This document shows positions 32,642-41,551 of a stretch of DNA of 64,000 nucleotides, piece after piece. Source of the DNA: Streptomyces sp. PCS3-D2 (GTDB taxonomy: Bacteria > Actinomycetota > Actinomycetes > Streptomycetales > Streptomycetaceae); assembly GCF_000612545.2 (NCBI RefSeq), contig NZ_CP097800.1, forward strand, positions 4,278,501 through 4,342,500, read 5' to 3'. The position numbers and the translations under genes are program-made. The notes below the pieces were generated by a model, which was given only the letters and a program-made list of their open reading frames with translations, was not told where the DNA came from and made no database searches. Each line of letters starts with the position of its first letter. The stretch's first letter is position 1.

Positions 32642-33841
32642 ATGGATTTCGGCTTCGGGACCGAGGACGAGGAACTGCGCGGACGGGCCCGCGCGTGGCT
32701 GGCCGAGCACCTCGTGGGCCCGTACGCGCACGCCGTCGGCCTCGGCGGGCCGGGCAGCGAGCACGAGGGCGTGGAGGCCCGGCGCGCCTGGGAGCGGGAG
32801 CTCGGCCGCGGCGGCTGGATCGGGCAGGGTTGGGAGGCTCCGGAAGGGACGTACGGGCAGCGGCGGCTCTCACTGACCGGGCAGGTGGTGTGGGCCGAGG
32901 AGTACGCGGCGCTGCGCGCCCCCGGCCGGGTCGGCCACATCGGCGAGAACCTCCTCGCGCCCACCCTGATCGCCCACGGCAGCCGGGAGCAGCAGCGCCG
33001 CTTCCTGCCCGCCATCGCGCGCGGCGAGGAGCTGTGGTGCCAGGGCTACAGCGAGCCGGGCGCAGGCTCCGACCTGGCGGGCATCCGCACCGCGGCCGTC
33101 CGCGACCCGGCCGACGGGCTCTACCGCGTCACCGGGCAGAAGATCTGGACCTCCCTGGCCCGGGAGGCCGACTGGTGCTTCGTCCTCGCCCGCACCGAGC
33201 CCGGGTCGAAGCGTCACCGCGGGCTGTCCTTCCTGCTCGTACGGATGGACCAGCCCGGCCGCGTGGAGGTACGGCCGATCCGGCAGATGTCGGGGACCGC
33301 GGAGTTCAACGAGGTGTTCTTCGACGGGGCGGTGGCTGCGGAGACCGTCGGCGGGGAGGGCGACGGCTGGACCGTGGCCATGAGCCTGCTCGCCCTGGAA
33401 CGGGGGGTGTCCACGCTGGTTCAGCAGATCGGCTTCGCGGCCGAGCTGGAACGGGTCCTCGGCCGGTACGCCGCCTCGGGCACGGCCGACCCGGTGGTCC
33501 GCGACCGCCTCGTACGGCAGTGGGCCGAGCTGCGCACCATGCGCTGGAACGCGCTGCGGACCCTGGGCGCGCAGGGCGGTCCGGGCGCGCCCAGCGTGGC
33601 CAAGCTGCTGTGGGGCGGCTGGCACCGGCGGCTCGGGGAGCTGGCGGTGGAGGTCCGGGGGGCGGCGGCCGCGGCCGGGCCGGGCAGCTGGGAGCCGGAG
33701 CTCCCGTACGAGCTCGGACTCGACGAGGAGCAGCGCCTGTTCCTGTTCACCCGCGCCGACACGATCTACGGCGGTTCGGACGAGATCCAGCGCAACATCA
33801 TCGCCGAGCGCGTGCTCGGCCTGCCGAAGGAGTCCAGGTGA
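32642..33841 (+). CDS. Acyl-CoA dehydrogenase
   Basis: The 399-residue enzyme has LWCQGYSEPGAGSDLAGIRTAA for FAD and substrate contacts and a C-terminal DTIYGGSDEIQRNIIAERVLGLPKE. Gly stands where medium-chain enzymes have the catalytic Glu before GT/GS. It lies 13 bases after the SDR gene and overlaps the alcohol dehydrogenase start (GTGA), so the three are one operon. No small partner is adjacent; the single dehydrogenase at 45123 could be a partner (inference). Confidence 0.88.
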   Translation: MDFGFGTEDEELRGRARAWLAEHLVGPYAHAVGLGGPGSEHEGVEARRAWERELGRGGWIGQGWEAPEGTYGQRRLSLTGQVVWAEEYAALRAPGRVGHIGENLLAPTLIAHGSREQQRRFLPAIARGEELWCQGYSEPGAGSDLAGIRTAAVRDPADGLYRVTGQKIWTSLAREADWCFVLARTEPGSKRHRGLSFLLVRMDQPGRVEVRPIRQMSGTAEFNEVFFDGAVAAETVGGEGDGWTVAMSLLALERGVSTLVQQIGFAAELERVLGRYAASGTADPVVRDRLVRQWAELRTMRWNALRTLGAQGGPGAPSVAKLLWGGWHRRLGELAVEVRGAAAAAGPGSWEPELPYELGLDEEQRLFLFTRADTIYGGSDEIQRNIIAERVLGLPKESR

Positions 33842-34905
33842 GAGGCGTCGTGTTCGACGGCAAGCAGGCCCGGGTGGTCGACGACCTGGAGGTCCGGGAT
33901 CCGGGGCCGGGGGAGGTGCTCGTCGCGATCGGCGCGGCCGGGCTGTGCCACAGCGACCTGTCGGTGATGGACGGGACGATCCCGTTCCCGCCGCCGGTGG
34001 TGCTCGGGCACGAGGGCGCCGGGGTCGTGGAGGCCGTCGGCGAGGGCGTCACGCACGTGGCCCCCGGCGACCACGTGTCGCTGTCCACACTGGCCAACTG
34101 CGGGGCGTGCGCGGACTGCGACCGGGGCCGGCCGACGATGTGCCGCAAGGCGATCGGGGCGCCCGGGCAGCCGTTCTCGCGGGGCGGCACGCCCCTCTTC
34201 CAGTTCGCCTCGAACTCCGCCTTCGCGGAGAGGACGATCGTCAGGGCCGTGCAGGCGGTGAAGATTCCGGCCGACATCCCGCTGACGTCGGCGGCGCTGA
34301 TCGGCTGCGGGGTCCTGACCGGGGTGGGCGCGGTCCTCAACCGGGCCCGCGTCGACCACGGCGAGACGGTGGTCGTGATCGGCACCGGCGGCATCGGGCT
34401 CAACGTGCTCCAGGGCGCCCGGATCGCCGGCGCCACGACGATCGTGGCGGTCGACGCCAATCCGGCGAAGGAGGCGGTGGCGCGAAAGTTCGGGGCCACG
34501 CACTTCGTCGACGCGTCCGCGGTCGCCGACTCCTCGGCCGCGGTCCGCGAGATCCTGCCGACCGGCGCGGACCACGCCTTCGAATGCGTGGGCAACGTCA
34601 CGCTGATCCGCCAGGCCGTGGACCTCCTCGACCGGCACGGTCAGGCGGTGCTGCTCGGCGTCCCCGGCTTCACGGAGGAGGCGTCCTTCCGCGTCTCGTC
34701 CATGTACCTCGACAAGACGATCATGGGCTGCCGGTACGGCTCCTCGCGCCCGCAGCGCGACATCGCCCTGTACGCGGAGCTCTACCGGCAGGGCCGGCTG
34801 CTGCTGGACGAGCTGGTGACCGAGGTCTACCCGGTCGAGGACTTCGCGAAGGCCGTCGACGACGCCCACCACGGGCGGGTGGCCCGCGGGGTGCTCACCT
34901 TCTGA
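33838..34905 (+). CDS. Zinc-dependent alcohol dehydrogenase (MDR family)
   Basis: The 355-residue medium-chain dehydrogenase has the catalytic zinc site (GLCHSDLSVMDG, GHEGAGVVEAVG, with Cys/His/Glu) and the four-Cys structural zinc loop (CGACADCDRGRPTMC, about residues 87-101). The Rossmann motif is GTGGIGLN. It resembles class III/NDMA-dependent enzymes that oxidise bulky primary alcohols with a tightly bound cofactor. The GTG overlaps the stop of the acyl-CoA dehydrogenase. It could oxidise an alcohol or aldehyde intermediate of the pathway. A 17-bp hairpin follows. Confidence 0.9.
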   Translation: MRGVVFDGKQARVVDDLEVRDPGPGEVLVAIGAAGLCHSDLSVMDGTIPFPPPVVLGHEGAGVVEAVGEGVTHVAPGDHVSLSTLANCGACADCDRGRPTMCRKAIGAPGQPFSRGGTPLFQFASNSAFAERTIVRAVQAVKIPADIPLTSAALIGCGVLTGVGAVLNRARVDHGETVVVIGTGGIGLNVLQGARIAGATTIVAVDANPAKEAVARKFGATHFVDASAVADSSAAVREILPTGADHAFECVGNVTLIRQAVDLLDRHGQAVLLGVPGFTEEASFRVSSMYLDKTIMGCRYGSSRPQRDIALYAELYRQGRLLLDELVTEVYPVEDFAKAVDDAHHGRVARGVLTF

Positions 34906-34916
34906 ACCGCCGCCGG

Positions 34917-34960
34917 CGCCGGCCGCCGGTCCGCCCCCGGGGACGGACCGGCGGCCGGCG
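34917..34960. terminator. Terminator between alcohol dehydrogenase and flavin reductase genes
   Basis: Perfect 17-bp arms (34917-34933 and 34944-34960) enclose a 10-base loop, 11 bases after the dehydrogenase stop, and lie between convergent genes. TTCT follows on the plus strand. Confidence 0.8.
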
Positions 34961-35005
34961 TTCTGCTGCCGGTGGCGCCGCGCCGGCCGGGCGGTACGGC
35001 GCTCG

Positions 35006-35692
35006 TCACTCGGCGAGGCGGCCGAAGCGACCCTTGTGGAAGAGGAGCGGATCGCCCTCCCCTGCCGCACCCATGGCCACGACCCGGCCCACGACGATGA
35101 GGTGGTCGCCGCCCGTGTGGACGGCGTGGATCCGGCAGTCGATCCATGCGGGCACGGCGGCGAGCCGCGGGGACCCGGTGACGGGGGCCGGGGTGTGGGC
35201 CACCCCGGCGAACTTGTCCGCGCCGCTGACGGCGAAGGCCCGACACAGCTCGCTCTGCTCGGCTCCCAGGATGTTGACGCAGAACACCCCGGCGCGGGCG
35301 ATCCGCGGCCAGGTGGTCGAGGTGCGGGCCACCATGAAGGTGACCAGGGGAGGGTCCAGGGACAGCGAGGCGAAGGACTGGCAGGCGAACCCGGCCGGCC
35401 CGTCCGTTTCCTGGTCCGCGTCCCCGTCCCGGCCCCCGTCCCCGTCCCGGTCCCGGTCCGCCTCCCCACCGGGCGGCGCGGTGATGACCGTGACACCGCT
35501 CGCGAAGTTCCCCAGGACGGTCCGGAACTCGGCCGGACCGACCGGCGCGCGCTCGTCGTCGCCGACGGCCCGCAGATCGGGACGCGGGAGGGCGTCGACG
35601 GACTCGGGGTCCCGCTGTGCCGAGGCGGCGGTGGGGGAGCCGGCTGACCTGAGGTATCGGACGACGGTGGCCGCCATCCCTGCGTGTCCCAT
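35006..35692 (-). CDS. Flavin reductase-domain protein (HsaB/HpaC-like) with an Asp-rich insert
   Basis: The 228-residue protein has the FMN-binding split-barrel domain of flavin reductases: FRTVLGNFASGVTVITA, GFACQSFASLSLDPPLVTFMVARTSTTWPRI, and DHLIVVGRVVAM. Such proteins supply reduced flavin to two-component monooxygenases. The oxygenase partner is not adjacent. After residue 67 an insert of alternating Asp/Arg/Gly (about 20 residues, from GTCCCG-type repeats) interrupts the fold at a surface loop. The ATG at 35692 follows GGAGGTGTG. Operator D is 18 bases upstream. Confidence 0.82.
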   Translation of the reverse strand: MGHAGMAATVVRYLRSAGSPTAASAQRDPESVDALPRPDLRAVGDDERAPVGPAEFRTVLGNFASGVTVITAPPGGEADRDRDGDGGRDGDADQETDGPAGFACQSFASLSLDPPLVTFMVARTSTTWPRIARAGVFCVNILGAEQSELCRAFAVSGADKFAGVAHTPAPVTGSPRLAAVPAWIDCRIHAVHTGGDHLIVVGRVVAMGAAGEGDPLLFHKGRFGRLAE

Positions 35693-35709
35693 CACACCTC
35701 CGATTGAAA

Positions 35710-35724
35710 CTGACGGTTCGTCAG
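35710..35724. promoter_or_regulatory. Operator D of the CTGACG-N3-CGTCAG family
   Basis: CTGACGGTTCGTCAG is a perfect palindrome around a 3-base centre, 18 bases upstream of the flavin reductase ATG. The VOC gene to the right starts 171 bases away. Confidence 0.8.
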
Positions 35725-35894
35725 ATGTGAAGGGGTGGGCGGCCACCCCTTCGGTACCGGGCCCGACGCTGGTCACCGCGGACGCACCCGCACGGGTGAA
35801 ACCGGCCGTGCGGGCGGGGGCGTGGGCGCAGTCGGCGAGGCAGGCTCGGCATCGTGGCAGCGACCCGTACCGCCGCCGTACCCCGGGAGGGCCC

Positions 35895-36689
35895 ATGCTC
35901 GGCACCGACTTCCGCACCGGATCACCCAACTGGCTCGACCTCGGGAGCCCCGACACCGGAGTGGCCGCCGCGTTCTACGGCGCCGTCTTCGGCTGGGAGT
36001 TCGTCTCCGCCGGACCTGAGGCCGGCGGGTACGGCTTCTTCCGGCAGGACGGCAAGACCGTCGCCGCCCTCGGACCGCTCACCGAGGAAGGCGCCCGCTC
36101 GGCCTGGATGCACCACTTCATGACCCCCGACATCGAGGCCACCACCCAGGCCGTACGGGCGGGCGGCGGGACGGTCCGGACGGAGCCCATGGACGTCATG
36201 GGAGAGGGCCGGCTGGCGCAGTTCACCGACCCGCAGGGCGCCGAGTTCGCCTGTTGGCAGCCGGGAAACACCGCTGGCTTCGAGGTCGCCTCCGCCGAGA
36301 ACACGCTGGTCTGGGCGGAGCTCCACGTACCCGACCCGGTCGCCGACATCGCCTTCTACGCCGGGCTGTTCGGATGGCGCCACGCCGAGATGCAGGTTCC
36401 CGGCATGACGTACCGGGTCCTGAGCACCGCCGACGGTGACCTGGCGGACGCCTCCTTCGGCGGGGTCGCACCGCTCGGCGAGGGCGCGGGCGGCGGTGAC
36501 GGCGGCGACGCCCGCTGGGTGCCCTACTTCCATGTGAGCGACGTCGACGCCACCGCCGCCCGGGCCGAGGAGAGCGGCGGGACCGTCCTGATGCCGGCCG
36601 CCGACGTACCGGACGTCGGGCGGATCGGCTGGCTCGCGGACCCCTTCGGCGCGGTGTTCGCGCTGTTGCGGCCCGAACCGCGCAGCTAG
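35895..36689 (+). CDS. VOC-fold (glyoxalase/bleomycin resistance) protein
   Basis: The 264-residue protein has two tandem VOC domains (about residues 1-125 and 135-260), each with the WLDLGSPDTGVAAAFYGAVFGW-type start and a QFTDPQGAEFACWQPG or WLADPFGAVFALL end. Members bind metals and catalyse isomerase, dioxygenase or resistance functions; some act only as binding proteins. The ATG follows GGGAGGGCCC. Substrate unknown. It resembles the VOC protein before afsK (47874-48668) in size and layout. Confidence 0.85.
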   Translation: MLGTDFRTGSPNWLDLGSPDTGVAAAFYGAVFGWEFVSAGPEAGGYGFFRQDGKTVAALGPLTEEGARSAWMHHFMTPDIEATTQAVRAGGGTVRTEPMDVMGEGRLAQFTDPQGAEFACWQPGNTAGFEVASAENTLVWAELHVPDPVADIAFYAGLFGWRHAEMQVPGMTYRVLSTADGDLADASFGGVAPLGEGAGGGDGGDARWVPYFHVSDVDATAARAEESGGTVLMPAADVPDVGRIGWLADPFGAVFALLRPEPRS

Positions 36690-36798
36690 TGAGTGCGGTG
36701 ACCGGGAAGGCTCGCCGCCGCACGGCCCCGGCACGGCACCTCGCTGTGTTGTCGGACCGCGCGAGTACGCCGAGGCCGCGGGGCGGAGCCGGCGTTGG

Positions 36799-37602
36799 TC
36801 AGCGGCCCCGGTAGGTGGGCGCGCGGCGCTCCACGAAGCTCGCCACGCCCTCGTTGGCGTCGGCCGTGGTCATGATGATCTCCTGAGCGGCGGCCTCGGC
36901 GGCCAGCGCGGCCGCCCGGTCCCCGTCCAGAGAGGCGTTGACCAGTTGCTTGGTCATGGCCAGGGCCCGGGTCGGGCCCTGGGCCAGCCGCTCGGCCCAT
37001 TCCCGGGCGGCCGCCTCCAGCTCCTCCGCCGGAACCACCCTGTTCACGAGGCCGAGCCGCTCGGCCTCGGCCGCCGGGACGGCGTCGCCGAAGAACATCA
37101 GCTCCTTCGCCTTCTGCGGGCCGAGCAGGCGGGGCAGCAGGTACGCGCCACCACCGTCCGGGACCAGGCCGCGGCGCACGAACACCTCGATGAAGCGGGC
37201 CCCTGCGGCGGCGATGACGAGGTCGCAGGCGAGGGCGAGGTGCGAACCGATGCCGGCGGCCGTGCCGTTGACCGCGGCGATCACCGGCTTCTCGCAGTCG
37301 AGCACCGCGGTGATCAGACGCTGCGCGCCGAGGCGGATCATGCGGGCCACGTCCCCGGCGACGCGATCGCCGCCGGTCACGGGGCCGCCGCGCAGATCGG
37401 CACCCGCACAGAAGCCCTTGCCGGTGGCGGTCAGGACGACCGCCCGGACGGCGGGGTCGGCGGTGGCCTCGGCGAGCAGCGCGATGACGCGCTCGCGCTG
37501 GTCCCAGGTGACGGCGTTCATCGCCTCGGGGCGGTTGAGGACGATCCACGAGACGTTGTTCTCGGTGCGGTGGAGGACATCGTCCTCGGGTGCGGCGGTC
37601 AT
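36799..37602 (-). CDS. Enoyl-CoA hydratase/isomerase family protein
   Basis: The 267-residue crotonase has oxyanion-hole segments TATGKGFCAGADL (about residue 60) and AAVNGTAAGIGSHLALACDLVIA (about 110-132), and the active-site stretch VRRGLVPDGGGAYLLPRLLG. It lies 43 bases downstream of the NDP-forming synthetase gene and is probably co-transcribed from the tandem operators at 39925-39963. It likely hydrates the enoyl-CoA made by one of the dehydrogenases. Confidence 0.9.
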   Translation of the reverse strand: MTAAPEDDVLHRTENNVSWIVLNRPEAMNAVTWDQRERVIALLAEATADPAVRAVVLTATGKGFCAGADLRGGPVTGGDRVAGDVARMIRLGAQRLITAVLDCEKPVIAAVNGTAAGIGSHLALACDLVIAAAGARFIEVFVRRGLVPDGGGAYLLPRLLGPQKAKELMFFGDAVPAAEAERLGLVNRVVPAEELEAAAREWAERLAQGPTRALAMTKQLVNASLDGDRAAALAAEAAAQEIIMTTADANEGVASFVERRAPTYRGR

Positions 37603-37645
37603 CGCGTAGCTCCCGTTCGGTGCGGCCGGGCCGGCCGGTGCGGCA

Positions 37646-39880
37646 TCAGCGGCAGATGGCGAGGGCGTCCAGGGCGACCGCGCCCTGGCCGCGGGGGAGG
37701 ACCATCAGCGGGTTGATGTCCAGTTCGGAGAGCTCGTCGCCGAACTCCAGCGCCATGCGCTGCACCCGGAGGACGACCTCCACCAGCGCGTCCGTGTCGG
37801 CCGGGGGCGCACCCCGGACGCCCTCCAGGAGGGCGTGGCCGCGCAGCTCCGTGAGCATCGCGCGGGCCTGGTCCTCGCCGAACGGGGGGACGCGGACCGC
37901 CGCGTCGTCCAGGACCTCGACGAGGACGCCGCCCAGTCCGACGGTGACGGTCGGCCCGAAGAGGTCGTCCTGGGTGACCCCGACGACCATCTCCACGCCA
38001 CGTTCCACCATCTGGCAGACCAGGATCCCGTCGAGCGGGACGTTCTCGTACCGCGCGATGTCCGTCAGTTCCCGGTACGCGTCGCGGATCTGGCTCGCGG
38101 AAGTCAGGCCGATCTTCACCAGGCCCAGTTCGGTCTTGTGGCCGAGCTGCGGGCCGGAGGCCTTCATCACCACCGGGTAGCCGACCAGCCCGGCGGCCCG
38201 TACGGCCGCCGCCGCGCTCGTCACCAACTGCTCGCGGGGCACGCGTATCCCGTAGGCGCGCAGCAGCTGCTTCGCGGCGTGCTCGCTGAGCTGCTGTCCC
38301 GGCCGCATGAGGGCCTGCGCCTTGCGGTACGAGGGCGACGGCGTGCGCGGTGCGTCTTCGAAGGGCGAGCGGTAACGGGTGGTGAAACGGTGGTGGCCGA
38401 GGTAGGCGCGTACGGCGGTGATGCAGTTACCGAAGGTGCGGAAGGTGGCCACCTTGGAGGAGCCGAGGAGGGTGGTGCGGTAGGCGTCCTCGGTGCCGAC
38501 CGGGGAGCCCCAGATCACGCAGACCAGCTTGTCGGTCTGCTCGGCGGCGTCCACCAGGTCCTGCGCGAGCCTGTCGCTCATCGGCGGGAAGGGGCCGGTG
38601 ATCGGACAGATGAGGACCCCCACCGAGGGGTCGGCGAGGAGCGCGTCGATGATCTTCCGGCCGCGCCAGTCGCCGACGGGGTGGCCGCCGTTGTCGACGG
38701 GGTTGGCGACGTTCAGGTACGGCGGGATCCACTGGTGGAGTTCGTCCTGCTTGGCCTGCGGGAGGGTGGGCAGGGTCAGCCCCGCCTCGGTGGCCAGGTC
38801 CGAGAAGTGCGCTCCGGTGCCGCCGGAGATGGAGTACACGACGACGCCGTCGGCCTGCGGCCTGCGGGCCCGGGCGAGGAGGGCCGCCGTGTCCTGGAGC
38901 TCGTCGAGGCCGTCGACGCGGATCACGCCGAACTGGCGCATGGCGGCGTCCACGACGGTGTCGGCGCCGGTCAGCTTCCCGGTGTGGGAGGCGGCCATGC
39001 GGGCGCCGGTCTCGGTGCGGCCGACCTTGACGGCGACGACGGGGACGCCGTTGCGGGCGGCCCGGTCGGCCGCCAGGAGGAAGGACCGGCCGTCTTTCAG
39101 GCCCTCGACGTAGCAGGCGATGGCGCCGACCTCGGGCTGCTGGGCGAAGTAGGAGATGAAGTCGGCGGTTTCCAGGTCCGCCTCGTTGCCGGTGGGCGCC
39201 CAGTGGGAGAGGCGGATGCCGAGCTCCTGGAGGGTGTGGACGGGGCGGCCCTGGTGGCCGGACTGGGTGATCAGGGCGATCGCCGGGCCGTCGAGGTCGT
39301 CACGGAACTCCTCGAAGGCGTTGAGGTTGGTGTTCGGGCCCAGCAGGCGCAGGCCGGAGCGCTGCACGGCGGCGGCGAGGCGCTCCTGGGCCGCGGCGCC
39401 CGCGCCGCCGGTCTCCGCGAAGCCGGAGGCGAAGGCGACGGCGAACTTCACCTTGGTGTCGGCGAGTTCCTCGATGACCGGCAGCGGGTCGGAGACCAGC
39501 AGGACGGCGAGGTCCACGTGTTCGGGCAGGTCGGCGACGGAGGCGTGGCACGCCAGCCCGAAGACGGCGGGGCGGGTGGGGTGCACCGGGTGGATCCGGG
39601 CGCCGACGCGCTCCGCCCAGGCGATGAGCTGGCGGGTGATCCCGGTGTTGGGTCGGCCCTCGGCGTCGGAGGCGCCGACGACCGCGACGGACTGGGGCCG
39701 GAAGAACCGGTCCAGGTCGGGCACGTCGGCGTGCAGCGGCCGCCCGCTGACGTCCAGGGGGATCGCGTCGTCGGCGGAGGGCGCCGCCGACGAATGGACG
39801 GCCGTCCGGGGGGTCTCCCCGCAGGCCTCGACGCGTGCGCGGAAGTCGGTGGTGAGGGTGCCGTGAGTAGATCCAAGCAT
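37646..39880 (-). CDS. Acyl-CoA synthetase, NDP-forming (acetate-CoA ligase family)
   Basis: The 744-residue protein combines a CoA-binding domain (about residues 50-160: VAVVGASDAEGRPNTGITRQL), succinyl-CoA-ligase-like domains (about 170-500: ALITQSGHQG, VVYSISGGTGAHFSDLA) and a C-terminal ATP-grasp domain (about 525-740: YPVVMKASGPQLGHKTELGLVKIGL). It forms acyl-CoA with ATP giving ADP through a phospho-His intermediate, or runs in reverse. The ATG at 39880 was chosen because upstream frame residues are not conserved-looking and two operators lie 45-83 bases before it. In the pathway it could activate a short acid or release energy from a CoA product. Confidence 0.88.
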   Translation of the reverse strand: MLGSTHGTLTTDFRARVEACGETPRTAVHSSAAPSADDAIPLDVSGRPLHADVPDLDRFFRPQSVAVVGASDAEGRPNTGITRQLIAWAERVGARIHPVHPTRPAVFGLACHASVADLPEHVDLAVLLVSDPLPVIEELADTKVKFAVAFASGFAETGGAGAAAQERLAAAVQRSGLRLLGPNTNLNAFEEFRDDLDGPAIALITQSGHQGRPVHTLQELGIRLSHWAPTGNEADLETADFISYFAQQPEVGAIACYVEGLKDGRSFLLAADRAARNGVPVVAVKVGRTETGARMAASHTGKLTGADTVVDAAMRQFGVIRVDGLDELQDTAALLARARRPQADGVVVYSISGGTGAHFSDLATEAGLTLPTLPQAKQDELHQWIPPYLNVANPVDNGGHPVGDWRGRKIIDALLADPSVGVLICPITGPFPPMSDRLAQDLVDAAEQTDKLVCVIWGSPVGTEDAYRTTLLGSSKVATFRTFGNCITAVRAYLGHHRFTTRYRSPFEDAPRTPSPSYRKAQALMRPGQQLSEHAAKQLLRAYGIRVPREQLVTSAAAAVRAAGLVGYPVVMKASGPQLGHKTELGLVKIGLTSASQIRDAYRELTDIARYENVPLDGILVCQMVERGVEMVVGVTQDDLFGPTVTVGLGGVLVEVLDDAAVRVPPFGEDQARAMLTELRGHALLEGVRGAPPADTDALVEVVLRVQRMALEFGDELSELDINPLMVLPRGQGAVALDALAICR

Positions 39881-39924
39881 CGTTCCGCCCGCTCCTGCTC
39901 GATGAACCTCGATGGAACTCAATA

Positions 39925-39939
39925 ACTGACGTGTAGTCA
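39925..39939. promoter_or_regulatory. Operator E1 of the CTGACG-N3-CGTCAG family
   Basis: CTGACGTGTAGTCAG lies 45 bases upstream of the synthetase ATG. It is the proximal member of a tandem pair. Confidence 0.75.
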
Positions 39940-39948
39940 GATTACTGA

Positions 39949-39963
39949 ACTGACGTGCCGTCA
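39949..39963. promoter_or_regulatory. Operator E2 of the CTGACG-N3-CGTCAG family
   Basis: CTGACGTGCCGTCAG is a perfect-arm copy. Its start is 24 bases from that of E1, so the two could be occupied together with a slightly over two-turn spacing. Confidence 0.8.
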
Positions 39964-40070
39964 GGAACAGTGCTGCGCGGGAAAGCTGATGGAGGTGGTG
40001 TGGTGAACGGTCGCAGATCGCCGCGGAGCGGGTCCAGAGCGCACTTCCGGCCGAGATCACCCGCCCGGGC

Positions 40071-40112
40071 ACGCCTGGACCGTGCCCGGGCCACGCCTGG
40101 ACCGTGCCCGGG
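40071..40112. repeat. Two 22-bp direct repeats
   Basis: ACGCCTGGACCGTGCCCGGG occurs at 40071-40090 and 40093-40112. The second copy runs into the left arm of the 24-bp inverted repeat. Confidence 0.7.
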
Positions 40113-40189
40113 CTGTGCCCGGACCGCGCCCGCCCGCGGGCGGGCGCATCGCGGCGGAGCCCGGTGGCGCGGTCCGGGCACAGCCCGGG
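40107..40189 (-). terminator. Long hairpin after the flavin monooxygenase gene
   Basis: Perfect 24-bp arms (40107-40130 and 40166-40189) enclose a 35-base loop, starting 31 bases after the monooxygenase stop on the minus strand. It insulates the downstream synthetase operon. The stem is unusually long for a simple terminator. Confidence 0.65.
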
Positions 40190-40220
40190 GCGCCTGCCGG
40201 GCCGCCGCGGCCGGCGGGAC

Positions 40221-41474
40221 TCAGCGGCCGGCCGCCTCGCGCGCCACCGCCTTGGCGATCTTCTCCGCGTCCATGGCCATCTCGCGGAACATCCCGCTGA
40301 TGGGGTTGGTGAAGCCGGTGAAGTACAGGCCGCGGGCCTCCTCGCAGGTGCGGGCGCCGTGTGCGCGCGGCCGGCCGCGCGCGTCCAGTACGCCGAGGTG
40401 GCCGACCAGACCCTCCAGGCTGCGGCGGTAGCCGGTGGCCGCGATCACCGCGTCCGGTGTGATGCGCGAGCCGTCCGCGAGCACCACCTCCGGCCCGTCG
40501 AAGGATTCCACGGCGGCCACCGGCTCCACCTTCCCGGTGCGCACCGCCTCGACCAGGCCCACGTCCTGCACCGGGATCGCCCCCTCCTCGACCCTGCTGT
40601 ACAGGCCCGTGGCGGGGCGCGGGAGCCCGTACGCCGACAGGTCCGGGACGGAGGCCCTGGCCACGAGCGCGCCCAGCCGGTCCACGAGCGGCACCGGCAG
40701 CCGCCGGACGAGGATCCCGCTGCGTTGGGCCGGCCAGCCGGCCGTGGAGCGGCGCATGATGTGCGGGGCGGTGCGCACGGCGAGCCGCACCCGGGCCGCG
40801 CCGCCCTCGGTGAGGTCGACGGCTATCTCGGCGCCGGTGTTGCCTACGCCGACGACGAGGACGTCCTGGCCCGCGTACGGCTGGGGGTTGCGGTAGTCCG
40901 CGGCGTGCAGCAGTCGGCCGCCGTACGACTCCCGGCCCGGCCAGTCGGGCAGTCTGGGCGTGTGGTTGAAGCCGGTGGCGACGACGACGGCCGCGGCGGT
41001 CAGCGCCCGCCCGCCGCTGGCGTGCAGGGTCCAGCCGCCCTCCTCCCCGGGGTCGGGCTCGATCCGGGTCACCTCGACGCCGGTCACGAGCTCCAGCTCG
41101 TGGAACTCGGCGTACTTCTCCAGATAGCGCACCACGTCGTCGCGGGAGACCCAGCGGCCGAACCGGCGGGGCATCGCCAGGCCCGGAAGGGCCGACAGTC
41201 GGCGTGTGGTGTGCAGGTGCAGCCGGTCGTAGTGGCGCCGCCAGGACGTGCCGACGGTGTCGGACTTCTCGACGACCACGGCGCGGATCCCGCGTGCGCG
41301 CAGCGCGGCGGCCGCGGCGAGGCCGCCGGGGCCGGCCCCGATGATGTACACGGGCCGGGGCTGGGTGGTCATGTCGACTGCTGGTGTGGGTGCTGCGGGC
41401 ATGAGGTGTGATCGTATCGCCACGCTGGGTTGATGGGTCTCGGACGAGGAGGGAATCGATTGCGGATCGGTCAC
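40221..41474 (-). CDS. Flavin-containing monooxygenase / NAD(P)/FAD oxidoreductase
   Basis: The 417-residue protein has an FAD Rossmann motif (VYIIGAGPGGLAAAAALRARG), the FMO-like segment VGTSWRRHYDRLHLHT and an NADPH Rossmann motif (VLVVGVGNTGAEIAVDL). The C-terminal ATGYRRSLEGL motif matches N-oxygenating and Baeyer-Villiger-type FMOs. I chose GTG 41474 because it follows GAGG at eight bases; ATG starts at 41402 and 41372 lack ribosome binding sites but would give a more typical N-terminus. Operator F lies 78 bases upstream, between this gene and DoxX. It may insert oxygen into a ring or ketone intermediate. Confidence 0.85.
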   Translation of the reverse strand: MTDPQSIPSSSETHQPSVAIRSHLMPAAPTPAVDMTTQPRPVYIIGAGPGGLAAAAALRARGIRAVVVEKSDTVGTSWRRHYDRLHLHTTRRLSALPGLAMPRRFGRWVSRDDVVRYLEKYAEFHELELVTGVEVTRIEPDPGEEGGWTLHASGGRALTAAAVVVATGFNHTPRLPDWPGRESYGGRLLHAADYRNPQPYAGQDVLVVGVGNTGAEIAVDLTEGGAARVRLAVRTAPHIMRRSTAGWPAQRSGILVRRLPVPLVDRLGALVARASVPDLSAYGLPRPATGLYSRVEEGAIPVQDVGLVEAVRTGKVEPVAAVESFDGPEVVLADGSRITPDAVIAATGYRRSLEGLVGHLGVLDARGRPRAHGARTCEEARGLYFTGFTNPISGMFREMAMDAEKIAKAVAREAAGR

Positions 41475-41551
41475 GGGCGGGACCTCGCCGTCGCGCGGGG
41501 TGGCGGTCGCGACGGGCCGGGGCCTTGCGGTATCGCTCCGTATCCGCTGAA

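Larger units (their letters stand above)
39881..40220. other. Intergenic region (340 bp) with tandem operators, direct repeats and a long hairpin
   Basis: From left to right: operators E1 and E2 of the leftward synthetase operon, about 100 bases without features, two 22-bp direct repeat units, and a 24-bp inverted repeat that ends the leftward monooxygenase gene. No gene is seen. Confidence 0.7.
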
